Origin: Oscillospiraceae bacterium
GTDB taxonomy: Bacteria; Bacillota; Clostridia; Oscillospirales; Ruminococcaceae
Assembly: GCA_003516865.1 (NCBI GenBank)
Contig: DPBR01000045.1
Coordinates: 1,098-23,229, forward strand
Reading direction: 5' to 3'
Length of the DNA stretch: 22,132 bases
The notes below the pieces were generated by a model that was not told the DNA's origin, made no database searches, and worked only from the letters and a program-made list of their open reading frames with translations. Both the position numbers and the translations under genes were made by a program. Positions 15,601 through 21,567 of this stretch are shown in pieces (within the stretch, counting starts at the first letter, position 1; every line of letters starts with the position of its first letter).

Positions 15601-16085
15601 AGGAACGCGGCGAAAAGAACGTTCACAAGGAAGAATGTCTTGTCGATATCAGAATTAACGCGTTTATCCCCGAAAATTATATCTCAAATCAGGCGCAGAG
15701 AGTCGATTGTTACCGTAAAATCGCGCGTATAAAGACGGAAGCGGACGCCTCGGATATCACAGACGAGCTGATTGACCGCTTCGGCGACCCGCCCGCTTCG
15801 GTTATTGGGCTTATCGAGGTTGCGCGGCTGAGGAATATGGCGGCAGACTGCTTTGTTTCGGAGATTTCGCAGGTCGGCGAGGATTTGATATTCTATATGT
15901 CGAAGTTCGATATGCAGAAATTGTCCGCGGTAACAAAGGCTGTCGGAAAGAAAATGCGACTCGAAACTGTCGGCAGACCGCGTATGCTCGTCAGCGCGGG
16001 CAAGGACAAGGACGCGCTTTCCGTTATGAAAACGGTTATTTCGGCAATGGCACAGGCAGAGGATAATCAGAATACCAAAAACTGA
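12603..16085 (+). CDS. mfd: Transcription-repair coupling factor Mfd
   Basis: Removes RNA polymerase stalled at DNA lesions and recruits UvrA. The 1160 residues are full length. The N-terminal UvrB-like part contains GQIDGSGQFSVRGGIVDVFPP; the RNA-polymerase-interacting domain starts near 494 (VGDLVVHYAHGIGVFDGV). The RecG-like motor has Walker A GDVGFGKTE (643-651), LLAPTTVLAWQHYQT, the DEEQ box at 744-747, SLSATPIPRTLNMAMSGIRDMS and the motif VI stretch QLRGRVGRTNKRAFAYF, followed by the TRG-like DLEIRGAGSILGASQSGHL. The C-terminal D7 region is present. An AAAGAGG ribosome site precedes the ATG. It is co-transcribed with pth; an alpha/beta hydrolase gene follows after 17 bases. Confidence 0.97.
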   Translation: MNFFINAARQNKNFTRLEKYLSENKPLPALVTGVSAIHKAHFIAGLLGDKNAPKTLVVMKSEGDAVKLCADINMLLGENAALLCPEKEMILADTEASSMEYEHKRINTLSALLNGQCKAIVCSAAAAIQLTIPPDELQNHTFSISCGDEIDKNELVKKLIAAGYSRAGQIDGSGQFSVRGGIVDVFPPNSAVPYRMEFFGDEIDSLGEFDLETQRRTKALDGIEISPARETLFESGEILCEKIEALAKKLRGKAAEKTRERLESDVERIRNGGSPSNLDRYFPLCFDGEATVFDYAERVFVCENTAVREGVRAAALQHTEDMKILLDEAKICKGLDRFMLTKNEATELIKAKTRVYFESFLSGGGLELGISINIGDAVQTAPWSGEYKILEDEMRGLLEKKYCCFIFAGTKKGAQNLANDLKEDGFSADYYENPDDIIRGKVIVCAGTLSAGAEYREQGLAIFTHTSVHAERKKSAKRKSVGEEIRSLEDISVGDLVVHYAHGIGVFDGVHKVDAGGVSKDYIRIKYAGADVLHVPVTQLDLVSRYIGTGDVSTVKLNKLNSEQWQKSKAKAKAAAKEMAAELIELYAKRMKSKGFAFPDDDELQEDFEQHFPYIETNSQMRCIDEIKSDMQKEQPMERLLCGDVGFGKTEVALRAAFKCIESGKQCALLAPTTVLAWQHYQTAAARMEGFPVNIALMSRYKTPKEQKEILKSLASGRMDFVIGTHRIVQNDVVFKDLGLVIIDEEQRFGVAHKEKFKEMFSGVDILSLSATPIPRTLNMAMSGIRDMSVLDEPPQDRQPISSYVMEHDWGIIAGAIQKELRRGGQAYYIHNRIESIYGCAEKLQSLLPEAKIGVAHGRMAENELLEVWRRLLDGELDVLVCTTIIETGVDVPNVNTLIIEDADYMGLAQLHQLRGRVGRTNKRAFAYFTFKPGKVLSEISQRRLDAIREFTQFGSGFRIALRDLEIRGAGSILGASQSGHLANIGYDMYLQLLDEAVREERGEKNVHKEECLVDIRINAFIPENYISNQAQRVDCYRKIARIKTEADASDITDELIDRFGDPPASVIGLIEVARLRNMAADCFVSEISQVGEDLIFYMSKFDMQKLSAVTKAVGKKMRLETVGRPRMLVSAGKDKDALSVMKTVISAMAQAEDNQNTKN

Positions 16086-16102
16086 CGTTACAGGAGGACG
16101 CA

Positions 16103-16828
16103 ATGCATTTTGAAGAATTTGGAAAAGAACACGAAAAGACGATTGTAATGCTTCACGCGGCGAATTATGTTCACGTTTTCGCAAAGCAATACTGCCTTGC
16201 GGACGAATATCACATCATTGTGCCGCATCTGATGGGCTATGGCGATGAAACGGACAAAACGTTCAACACCGACGAACAGATTAAGACGCTTGCGGAGTTT
16301 ATTTCATCGCTCGGAAAAAAAGTCGCGCTTGTGGGATTTTCGCTTGGCGCGCAGGTTGGCTTCAAGCTTCTCGCGGAACACCCGGAACTGTTCACCTGCG
16401 CGGTTCTCGTAAGCCCTTGGCTGATTAAAGACCGCGAAACGCTCGATAAAGTTGTCACGGCGAACGAAAAGCAGCTTGCAACATTCAAGAAAAAGTGGCT
16501 CTGCGGCTTGATTGCACGAATGAACGGGTTCACAAAGGAACAGCGGATTTCTTTTGTCGAGCAGATGCAGAAAGTTACTCCCGAAACCGTCAGAAACGCC
16601 GTTGACAACGGAATTACGCTTGAGTCGGTAAGCGGTTTCGACAAGGTTGAAGTTCCCGTTCTTGCGCTTGCGGGCGCAAAGGAACAGGATTTTGTCCGTG
16701 ACGGTGTGAAAAAGCTCTCGGAAATGAACAAAAACTGCACTTCCGAAATCTGGGAAAAAGCCGCGCACAATATTCCGCCGATGTTCGCAAAACAGTTCAA
16801 CGAGCGTATCCGTCGGATTGTCGGCTGA
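16103..16828 (+). CDS. Alpha/beta hydrolase
   Basis: 241 residues of the alpha/beta-hydrolase fold: an early strand IVMLHAANYVHVF carrying the oxyanion region, nucleophile elbow GFSLG (78-82) with Ser80, LALAGAKEQD near 188-196 supplying a candidate acid residue, and His222 in KAAHNIPPMF. No signal peptide is seen, so it is cytoplasmic. AGGAGG lies 6 bases before the ATG. The substrate cannot be deduced; esterase or lipase-like activity on a small ester is typical. It follows mfd by 17 bases and is probably in the pth-mfd transcript, since no terminator is seen between them, but no functional link is evident. Confidence 0.85.
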   Translation: MHFEEFGKEHEKTIVMLHAANYVHVFAKQYCLADEYHIIVPHLMGYGDETDKTFNTDEQIKTLAEFISSLGKKVALVGFSLGAQVGFKLLAEHPELFTCAVLVSPWLIKDRETLDKVVTANEKQLATFKKKWLCGLIARMNGFTKEQRISFVEQMQKVTPETVRNAVDNGITLESVSGFDKVEVPVLALAGAKEQDFVRDGVKKLSEMNKNCTSEIWEKAAHNIPPMFAKQFNERIRRIVG

Positions 16829-16863
16829 ATTTTTCCCGCGGGCGCGTTTGATTAAAAACATAT

Positions 16864-17043
16864 ATGATTGATTTTATACTCATAAACGAAGCGAATATTA
16901 TTGTCGGAGCAATTCTTGCGGCAGCGATTGTTTTTGCAGTCATCAGAATTATCCGTAACAAACGGTCGGGAAGAAGCTGCGGCGGGAATTGTTCGGACTG
17001 CAAAAACTGCGATTTATGTTCATCAAAAAATAAGCGAAAATAA
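16864..17043 (+). CDS. FeoB-associated Cys-rich membrane peptide, orphan
   Basis: A 59-residue ORF with a hydrophobic segment at about 10-30 (NIIVGAILAAAIVFAVIRII), a basic stretch RNKRSGR, then CGGNCSDCKNCDLC (Cys39, 43, 46, 49 and 52). This is the layout of the small FeoB-associated Cys-rich proteins found beside ferrous-iron transporter genes in Firmicutes. No feoA or feoB lies in the window. No clear ribosome site precedes the ATG, so expression may be weak or the start may differ, but no other start fits better. A strong terminator begins 2 bases after the stop, supporting a real gene at the end of a transcript. Confidence 0.7.
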   Translation: MIDFILINEANIIVGAILAAAIVFAVIRIIRNKRSGRSCGGNCSDCKNCDLCSSKNKRK

Positions 17044-17044
17044 C

Positions 17045-17079
17045 AAAAAATCCCGAAACTTCCGATTTCGGGATTTTTT
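17045..17079 (+). terminator. Strong bidirectional-looking terminator
   Basis: AAAAAATCCCGAAA (17045-17058) pairs perfectly with TTTCGGGATTTTTT (17066-17079) around a 7-base loop. With A and T runs on both flanks it can end the plus-strand hydrolase/FeoB-associated transcript and the minus-strand amidohydrolase transcript. Confidence 0.9.
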
Positions 17080-17116
17080 CGGTATTTTGCAGTTCGTTTC
17101 GCGTGAAAAAGGCGGT

Positions 17117-17146
17117 TTTTGCAGTATTTTGCAGTATTTTGCAGTA
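17117..17146. repeat. 10-base tandem repeat TTTTGCAGTA x3
   Basis: Three perfect consecutive copies, with an isolated near-copy (TTTTGCAGTT) at 17085-17094. It lies just beyond the stop of the minus-strand amidohydrolase, in the 3' region between convergent genes. No coding role is seen. Confidence 0.85.
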
Positions 17147-17154
17147 AATCAGCG

Positions 17155-17943
17155 TTAAATTCCGAGCAGGCGCTTAGCGTTTTTCGAGAAGATATTCTCA
17201 CGCTCAGCGTCGGAGTAGAGCGGGTTCAGAAGCAGTTCGCCGAGATTTACCGCCGGTGAACATACCGGATAATCCGTTCCGAACAAAAATCTCTCCGAGC
17301 CGCAGACGTCAATTCCGTGCCTGAGAACGCCAAGTCGGAAAAGTCCCGTTCCCGACAGGTCAAGATAATAATTCTCGCTCATTTTCATTCTCTCAAAATG
17401 ACGGACGGCGTTTTCGTATTCGCCGGGGTGCGCGGCGACAAACACGTTTTTCGGGTGCTTTTTCACCATCGCGTCAATTTGGTCGTTGTCAATCGTGTGA
17501 AAGCTCACAATCATATTATACGCGAGCGCAGCATCGAGTATTTCATCAAATTCGCGGCAGGAATAGTCGCTCCAATCGTCCATATACGGCACGAGTTCTC
17601 CGATTAGCTTCACGCCGAGCTTACTCATCTTCTCGATTTCCTCGCAGGATTCGCGGATATAGCGTGGGTGGACGTGTATTCCCGGAGTGTAAAACCCGCC
17701 GTACTTCTCCGCAAGCGCAAGCGCCGTCCTGTTGCTGTACGAGAGCCGCTCCCAGAGCGTTGTGCCCTCCGGAAATTCCCTGTTTTTGTCAAGAACAGAA
17801 CCGCAGATGTGCGAAATTCCCATTTTCTTCAGGTATTCCGGCGTGTTTTCAGACGTCAGACCGCAGTATTCCTTGTGTCGGCAGATATTCTCCGAAGGCT
17901 CGGCAAAAGGGTGCGCGTGAAAATCAATTATCTCAAATCCCAT
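17155..17943 (-). CDS. Metal-dependent amidohydrolase (amidohydrolase_2 / TatD-like TIM barrel)
   Basis: 262 residues from ATG 17943, chosen because GAGGAG lies just upstream; a longer in-frame reading from 18051 would overlap the acylphosphatase gene and is rejected. Metal-binding features include the N-terminal DFHAHPF (His9, His11), VSFHTIDND, VAAHPGEYE and Asp224 in FGTDYPV, followed by a C-terminal helix with NAKRLLGI. This pattern belongs to the metal-dependent hydrolase superfamily (amidohydrolase_2, gamma-resorcylate decarboxylase-like). The reaction may be hydrolysis or decarboxylation; the substrate is unknown. It is the second gene after the acylphosphatase, 16 bases apart. There is no signal peptide. 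Confidence 0.85.
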   Translation of the reverse strand: MGFEIIDFHAHPFAEPSENICRHKEYCGLTSENTPEYLKKMGISHICGSVLDKNREFPEGTTLWERLSYSNRTALALAEKYGGFYTPGIHVHPRYIRESCEEIEKMSKLGVKLIGELVPYMDDWSDYSCREFDEILDAALAYNMIVSFHTIDNDQIDAMVKKHPKNVFVAAHPGEYENAVRHFERMKMSENYYLDLSGTGLFRLGVLRHGIDVCGSERFLFGTDYPVCSPAVNLGELLLNPLYSDAERENIFSKNAKRLLGI

Positions 17944-17959
17944 ATTTTCTCCTCGTTTT

Positions 17960-18235
17960 TCAATGTATTTCAAAGTTATATTCTCCGACAAGCGGAATAA
18001 TCTCCTCGTCAACGCTCTCGACATTTCCCCAGGAATGTTCTTCAAGCGCACGCACTACAGCCTCAATATCCGCGGGATAACCCTCCGCTTCCATTTCAAC
18101 CGAACCGTCCGCAAGATTTCTCACACAGCCGCTCACACCGCGGTTTTTCGCGCTGTAACACGCTTTGTACCGAAACCCAACGCCCTGCACGCTTCCGTGA
18201 AAAACAAAGCGTTTTCGTATCTTTTCCATTTTCAT
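17960..18235 (-). CDS. acyP: Acylphosphatase
   Basis: A 91-residue enzyme hydrolysing the carboxyl-phosphate bond of acyl phosphates. The family signature GSVQGVGFRY supplies the catalytic Arg22, and GCVRNLADGSVEMEAEG supplies the catalytic Asn40. Length is normal for the family (about 90-100). Two starts are possible: ATG 18235 has AAAGGG only 2 bases away, whereas ATG 18229, two codons later, has the same site 8 bases away and fits ribosome spacing better. It has its own promoter and is followed by the amidohydrolase gene. Confidence 0.93.
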   Translation of the reverse strand: MKMEKIRKRFVFHGSVQGVGFRYKACYSAKNRGVSGCVRNLADGSVEMEAEGYPADIEAVVRALEEHSWGNVESVDEEIIPLVGEYNFEIH

Positions 18236-18253
18236 CGCCCTTTCTTTGCGTTC

Positions 18254-18282
18254 ATTATACCATAGATTATCATTTATTACAA
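18254..18282 (-). promoter_or_regulatory. Promoter of the acylphosphatase-amidohydrolase unit
   Basis: Read on the minus strand: TTGTAA (18282-18277), 17 bases, TATAAT (18259-18254), 18 bases upstream of the first possible start. Confidence 0.75.
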
Positions 18283-18399
18283 GTACCGCGTCGATTTTTC
18301 GGTCGTTTTATTCGCTAGAAGCGCTTTTCTTGTGTTATATTGCACAAAAACGGCGGGAAATGTTGACAAAAAATTGCCGTAAAATGGCATTAATTCCTA

Positions 18400-18428
18400 T
18401 TGACAAACTAGGCGAAGTGTGATATAAT
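18400..18428 (+). promoter_or_regulatory. Promoter of the metNIQ operon
   Basis: TTGACA (18400-18405), 17 bases, TATAAT (18423-18428): a perfect consensus, so transcription should start near 18435. A second TTGACA lies at 18363-18368 without a matching -10 box. The resulting leader is about 165 bases, too short for both a T-box and the elements seen here, and none of the conserved SAM-riboswitch segments is visible. Confidence 0.92.
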
Positions 18429-18460
18429 ACAACTACACCAAACGAAAGGAGCGATTCAGT

Positions 18461-18532
18461 ATGACAATGATGATGTGTATGACGCGTATGATGTGCCGCA
18501 AACCGAATAGTCGTGCTGTTCGCCTGCTTTGA
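18461..18532 (+). CDS. Met/Cys-rich leader peptide of the methionine transporter operon
   Basis: A 23-codon ORF beginning MTMMMCMTRMMC and ending in SRAVRLL before TGA. AAAGGAG (18445-18451) lies 9 bases upstream, a good ribosome site. Met occupies positions 1, 3, 4, 5, 7, 10 and 11, and Cys positions 6 and 12; the last eleven codons hold neither. Codons 18-22 contain the 5' arm of an antiterminator. A ribosome waiting at the Met codons leaves that arm free; a ribosome reaching the stop covers it. This is the layout of classic amino-acid attenuators such as trp and his leaders, here directly upstream of a methionine uptake operon. The function is inferred from layout; the peptide itself probably has no other role. 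Confidence 0.85.
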   Translation: MTMMMCMTRMMCRKPNSRAVRLL

Positions 18533-18585
18533 TTGCTCCGAAATGGATTACTCCGACAGGTACAGCAATGTGCTTGTCTTTTTTT
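18514..18585 (+). promoter_or_regulatory. Transcription attenuator with mutually exclusive antiterminator and terminator, metN leader
   Basis: Terminator: 18555-18564 (GACAGGTACA) pairs with 18569-18578 (TGTGCTTGTC) as a 10-bp stem with two G-U pairs, a GCAA tetraloop and seven Ts (18579-18585). Antiterminator: TGCTGT (18514-18519) pairs with ACAGCA (18562-18567), and CCTG (18523-18526) with CAGG (18557-18560), giving 10 bp that consume the terminator's 5' arm and loop. The antiterminator's 5' arm lies within the last codons of the leader ORF. Predicted logic: plenty of charged Met-tRNA lets the ribosome reach the stop and favours termination; shortage stalls it early and favours metNIQ expression. 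Confidence 0.85.
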
Positions 18586-18599
18586 ATGCGGAGGATTAT

Positions 18600-19577
18600 A
18601 TGATTGAAATAAAAAATCTCAGCAAAACTTATCCGAACGGCGTAACCGCCCTCAAGGATATCAGCATTACCATAAACAACGGAGAAATTTTCGGTATTAT
18701 CGGGCTTTCCGGCGCGGGAAAAAGCACTCTTATCCGATGTATAAACTTCCTCGAAAGGCCCTCGTCCGGCGAGGTTATAATCGACGGGCAAAATCTTGGG
18801 GAGCTTTCAAAAAAAGAGCTTCTCAAAACCCGCCAGAATATCGGTATGATTTTTCAGGGATTTAACCTGCTTGCACAGAGAAACGTTATAAAAAACATCT
18901 GCTATCCGCTTGAAATCGCGGGCGTGAAAAAGGCGGACGCAATAAAAAGAGCCGAGGAACTCCTCGAACTTGTCGGTCTTTCGGACAAGGCAAAGGCTTA
19001 TCCATCGCAGCTTTCGGGCGGTCAGAAGCAGCGCGTCGCAATCGCAAGAGCCATCGCCGCCAAAACAAGCTATCTCCTCTGCGACGAGGCGACAAGCGCT
19101 CTCGACCCCGATACCACAAGTTCAATCCTTGAGCTTATGAAAAAAATAAACCAGACTCTCGGCGTTACGATTGTTGTAATTACCCACGAGATGAAGGTTA
19201 TCGACAAAATCTGCGACAGGGTTGCCGTCCTTGATAACAGCACGGTCGCGGAAATCGGCAACGTCAGCGATGTTTTCGCCGTTCCGAAATCCGATATCGC
19301 AAAAAAACTCGTTCTTCCCGAAGCAAAAGCCGTGGACGTTATTCCGAGCAGCGCGAAGCTGAGAATAGTTTTCAACGGCGAAAATTCGTTCAAGCCCGTT
19401 ATCGCAAATCTCGTGCTTGAATGTGGAGTTCCCGTAAATATTCTTTATGCGGATACCAAGGATATTGAGGGAAAAGCTTACGGACAAATTCTTCTGGGGC
19501 TTCCCGACGATGAAAAAAGCGTGAGAAGGATTTACGCCTATCTTGACGCGAACGACATCCGGTTTACAAGGCTTTAA
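18600..19577 (+). CDS. metN: Methionine ABC transporter ATP-binding protein MetN
   Basis: The ATPase of the methionine importer, on the cytoplasmic face of the membrane with MetI. It has 325 residues: Walker A GLSGAGKST (35-43), the Q-loop in MIFQGFNLL, LSGGQKQRVAIARA, Walker B LLCDEATSALDP and the H-loop VITHEM. The last 75 or so residues form a NIL domain (LRIVFNGENSFKPVIANLVLECGVPVNILYAD...), which in MetN binds methionine and shuts down transport when the cell is replete. The ATG at 18600 has GGAGG 5 bases upstream; an in-frame upstream start at 18513 would run through the attenuator terminator and is rejected. metI follows after 10 bases. Confidence 0.96.
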   Translation: MIEIKNLSKTYPNGVTALKDISITINNGEIFGIIGLSGAGKSTLIRCINFLERPSSGEVIIDGQNLGELSKKELLKTRQNIGMIFQGFNLLAQRNVIKNICYPLEIAGVKKADAIKRAEELLELVGLSDKAKAYPSQLSGGQKQRVAIARAIAAKTSYLLCDEATSALDPDTTSSILELMKKINQTLGVTIVVITHEMKVIDKICDRVAVLDNSTVAEIGNVSDVFAVPKSDIAKKLVLPEAKAVDVIPSSAKLRIVFNGENSFKPVIANLVLECGVPVNILYADTKDIEGKAYGQILLGLPDDEKSVRRIYAYLDANDIRFTRL

Positions 19578-19587
19578 GGGGTGAAGT

Positions 19588-20262
19588 ATGGAAATGCTCA
19601 ACCAACTCATAGACAAGGGAATTTTACAGCTCGGCGTTTTTGAAACGATTTATCTGACGTTTATTCCCGCATTTTTCGCTTATCTTTTCGGTCTGCCGCT
19701 CGGTATTCTGCTCAGTATCACGGACAAAAAAGGCATTTGCCCGCTTCCGTGGTTCAACAAAATTCTCGGTTTTCTCGTGAACGTTTTCCGAAGCATTCCG
19801 TTCGTTATTCTTATGATTGCGGTTCTTCCCGCGGCTAAGGTTATCGTGGGAACGGCTCTCGGAAACAAGGCGATGATTGTTACGCTGATTATCGCGTCAA
19901 TCCCGTATGTCGCAAGAATGGTCGAATCCTCCATAAAAGAAGTTGACCGCGGCGTTATCGAAGCGGCGCAGGCTATGGGTACTTCTACCGTCAAAATCAT
20001 CTTCAAGGTGCTTATCCCCGAAGCAAAACCCTCGCTTCTTGTGGGCGCGGTTATCTCCCTCGTCACTATCCTCGGATATTCCGCGATGGCGGGTACTATC
20101 GGCGGCGGCGGTCTTGGTATGATTGCGATTACCTACGGCTATCAGCGCTTTAACGACAATATCGTGTGGATATGCGTATTGCTCACGGTTATAATCGTAC
20201 AGATTATTCAGGAAGTCGGTATGATTATAGCAAGAAAAACGGACAAACGCATTTCTAAATAA
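19588..20262 (+). CDS. metI: Methionine ABC transporter permease MetI
   Basis: The membrane channel subunit, working as a dimer with MetN. At 224 residues it has the usual family length, with about five hydrophobic segments and a lone MetI-type core. It carries the EAA loop that contacts the ATPase (EAAQAMGTSTVKIIFKVLIPEAKPSLLVG region at about 130-158) and the family stretch GYSAMAGTIGGGGLGMIAITYGYQRF. AGGGGTGA precedes the ATG. It lies 10 bases after metN. The stop codon forms part of a long-range pairing (see the structured region that follows), and metQ begins 283 bases downstream. Confidence 0.95.
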   Translation: MEMLNQLIDKGILQLGVFETIYLTFIPAFFAYLFGLPLGILLSITDKKGICPLPWFNKILGFLVNVFRSIPFVILMIAVLPAAKVIVGTALGNKAMIVTLIIASIPYVARMVESSIKEVDRGVIEAAQAMGTSTVKIIFKVLIPEAKPSLLVGAVISLVTILGYSAMAGTIGGGGLGMIAITYGYQRFNDNIVWICVLLTVIIVQIIQEVGMIIARKTDKRISK

Positions 20263-20525
20263 AGGCAACCTATAAAAAAGAACAAAAGAAAGGTAAGATT
20301 TTATGTTGTTTCTTCTGGAACGCCTTCTGAGGGAAAATTACAGATTCGGGCGAATGTGGGAAAAGCGCTTCTGTTAATCCTGCATCAAAACGAATTTATT
20401 AATTTAGGCTACACCGCATAATTATTTTCGTTCAATCACGCAGAGAGTTTTCGGGCAATATGGCGGAAAAATATCAAGTGAGTGAATGAAAAAGGCGGAG
20501 CCGATAATTGTGCGGTGTTGCCTTT
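20261..20525 (+). other. Structured intercistronic region between metI and metQ
   Basis: Three stacked or nested pairings were found by eye. AAAGGCAAC (20261-20269) with GTTGCCTTT (20517-20525) closes the whole interval. CACCGCATAATTAT (20412-20425) pairs with ATAATTGTGCGGTG (20504-20517) with one G-U. TTTCGTTCAATCAC (20426-20439) pairs with GTGAGTGAATGAAA (20478-20491) with one mismatch and one G-U. The last two form one long hairpin whose base ends about 12 bases before metQ's ribosome site. No promoter or T-run terminator is visible. It might tune metQ level relative to metNI, protect the mRNA, or be a palindromic repeat insertion. Confidence 0.6.
20303..20377 (+). CDS. Possible small ORF of 24 codons between metI and metQ
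   Basis: ATG 20303 to TAA 20375-20377 encodes a 24-residue basic, aromatic peptide starting MLFLLERLLRENYRF and ending KRFC. An AAAGG (20289-20293 area) lies about 9 bases upstream. It sits in the open 5' half of the structured metI-metQ interval, so it could be a second leader-type ORF ending in a Cys codon, or merely a chance ORF. It is not Met-rich, unlike the first leader. Evidence for translation is weak. Confidence 0.35.
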   Translation: MLFLLERLLRENYRFGRMWEKRFC

Positions 20526-20545
20526 ACTCAAAGGAGATATTTATT

Positions 20546-21424
20546 ATGAAAATCAAGTCTATTGTAACTTCAATCCTCGCGGTTGCGATTTCCGCGCTCA
20601 CGCTCACCGGCTGCGGCGCTTCCGGTAATTCTTCAGGCTTTTCTTCCGCAAAACCGGACAGCTCTTCCTCCGAAAATACCGGAAAAACCGTAATTAAAGT
20701 CGGCGCTACTTCAACTCCTCACGGCGAAATTCTTGAATTTGTCAAGGACGACCTCGCTGAAAAGGGTTATGACCTCCAAATTACCATTTACGACGACTAT
20801 GTTCTCCCGAACAAAGCGCTTGCAGACGGCGAACTTGACGCAAACTACTTCCAGCATACCCCTTACCTCAACAGCTACAACAAGTCCAACGGAACAGACC
20901 TCGTTTCCGCGGCGCTCATTCACTATGAGCCGTTCGGTCTTTTCGGAAACGGAGTAAACAGCGTTTCCGAAGTCGCTCCGGGCGCAAGCATCGTTATCCC
21001 CGCAGACGACAGCAACGAAACAAGAGCGCTTCTGCTTCTCGCGCAGGAGGGACTTATCACTCTCCCTGAGGGCGCAAACGCGGTTGACGGTGTAACAACG
21101 CTCGATATCGTCGATAATCACGGCTACAAGATTACCACCGTTCAGGCAGATACCGTTGCCGCTCAGTTCAAGAACAGCGACAAAGGCTCTCTCGCTGTTA
21201 TCAACGGCAACTACGCGCTCGCGGCAGGGCTTAACGCAAAGGACGCGCTCGCCGTTGAGAACGCTTCGGGTTCTGCCGCTCAGACTTACGCGAACATTAT
21301 CGCGGTGAGAAACGGCGACGAGAAATCCGAAAAGATAACAGCTCTTGTCGACGCTCTCAAGACCGATAAGGTAAAGAAGTTCATCGAGGACACCTACAAG
21401 GGCGCTGTAATCGCAATCTTCTGA
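20546..21424 (+). CDS. metQ: Methionine-binding lipoprotein MetQ (NlpA family)
   Basis: The extracellular substrate-binding protein that hands methionine to MetI/MetN, tethered by lipid. It has 292 residues from ATG 20546 (AAAGGAG upstream; the in-frame start at 20486 is inside the structured leader and rejected). A signal peptide ends in the lipobox LTGC with Cys23, then a Ser-rich linker (about 25-45). The NlpA/MetQ core follows: VIKVGATSTPHGEILEFVKDDLAEKGYDLQI, DYVLPNKALADGELDANYFQHTPYLNSYN, and IHYEPFGLF. It lies 283 bases after metI, farther than the other genes in the operon, and is followed by a terminator. Binding of methionine or a close analogue is inferred from family and context. 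Confidence 0.95.
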   Translation: MKIKSIVTSILAVAISALTLTGCGASGNSSGFSSAKPDSSSSENTGKTVIKVGATSTPHGEILEFVKDDLAEKGYDLQITIYDDYVLPNKALADGELDANYFQHTPYLNSYNKSNGTDLVSAALIHYEPFGLFGNGVNSVSEVAPGASIVIPADDSNETRALLLLAQEGLITLPEGANAVDGVTTLDIVDNHGYKITTVQADTVAAQFKNSDKGSLAVINGNYALAAGLNAKDALAVENASGSAAQTYANIIAVRNGDEKSEKITALVDALKTDKVKKFIEDTYKGAVIAIF

Positions 21425-21441
21425 TAAGTTACCGTAAAGCC

Positions 21442-21475
21442 AAAGACCTCCGGATTTTCTTCGGAGGTCTTTTTT
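21442..21475 (+). terminator. Rho-independent terminator of the metNIQ operon
   Basis: AAAGACCTCCG (21442-21452) pairs perfectly with CGGAGGTCTTT (21462-21472) around a 9-base loop, followed by more Ts to 21475. Confidence 0.92.
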
Positions 21476-21493
21476 GCGTTTTTTTTACTTTTT

Positions 21494-21524
21494 TTGTAAC
21501 ATATTCGGATTTTTTTCGTATAAA
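21494..21524 (+). promoter_or_regulatory. Weak candidate promoter for the right-edge gene
   Basis: TTGTAA (21494-21499) and TATAAA (21519-21524) are 19 bases apart, longer than ideal, in a T-rich stretch. A promoter is expected here because a terminator lies just upstream. Confidence 0.4.
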
Positions 21525-21567
21525 TAATCAGAAATCAACAAGTAATTTTTTGTGGAGGTAAATTGTT

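Noticed and set aside
18513..18599. N-terminal extension of MetN from an upstream start
   Set aside because: It would translate through the attenuator terminator and upstream of the GGAGG that precedes ATG 18600. MetN proteins begin at MIEIKNLSKTY-like sequence.
18435..18600. SAM riboswitch or Met T-box in the metN leader
   Set aside because: The leader is about 165 bases, and I see neither a T-box AGGGUGG-type bulge with specifier stem nor the conserved SAM-I core. The leader ORF and alternative stems explain the region better.
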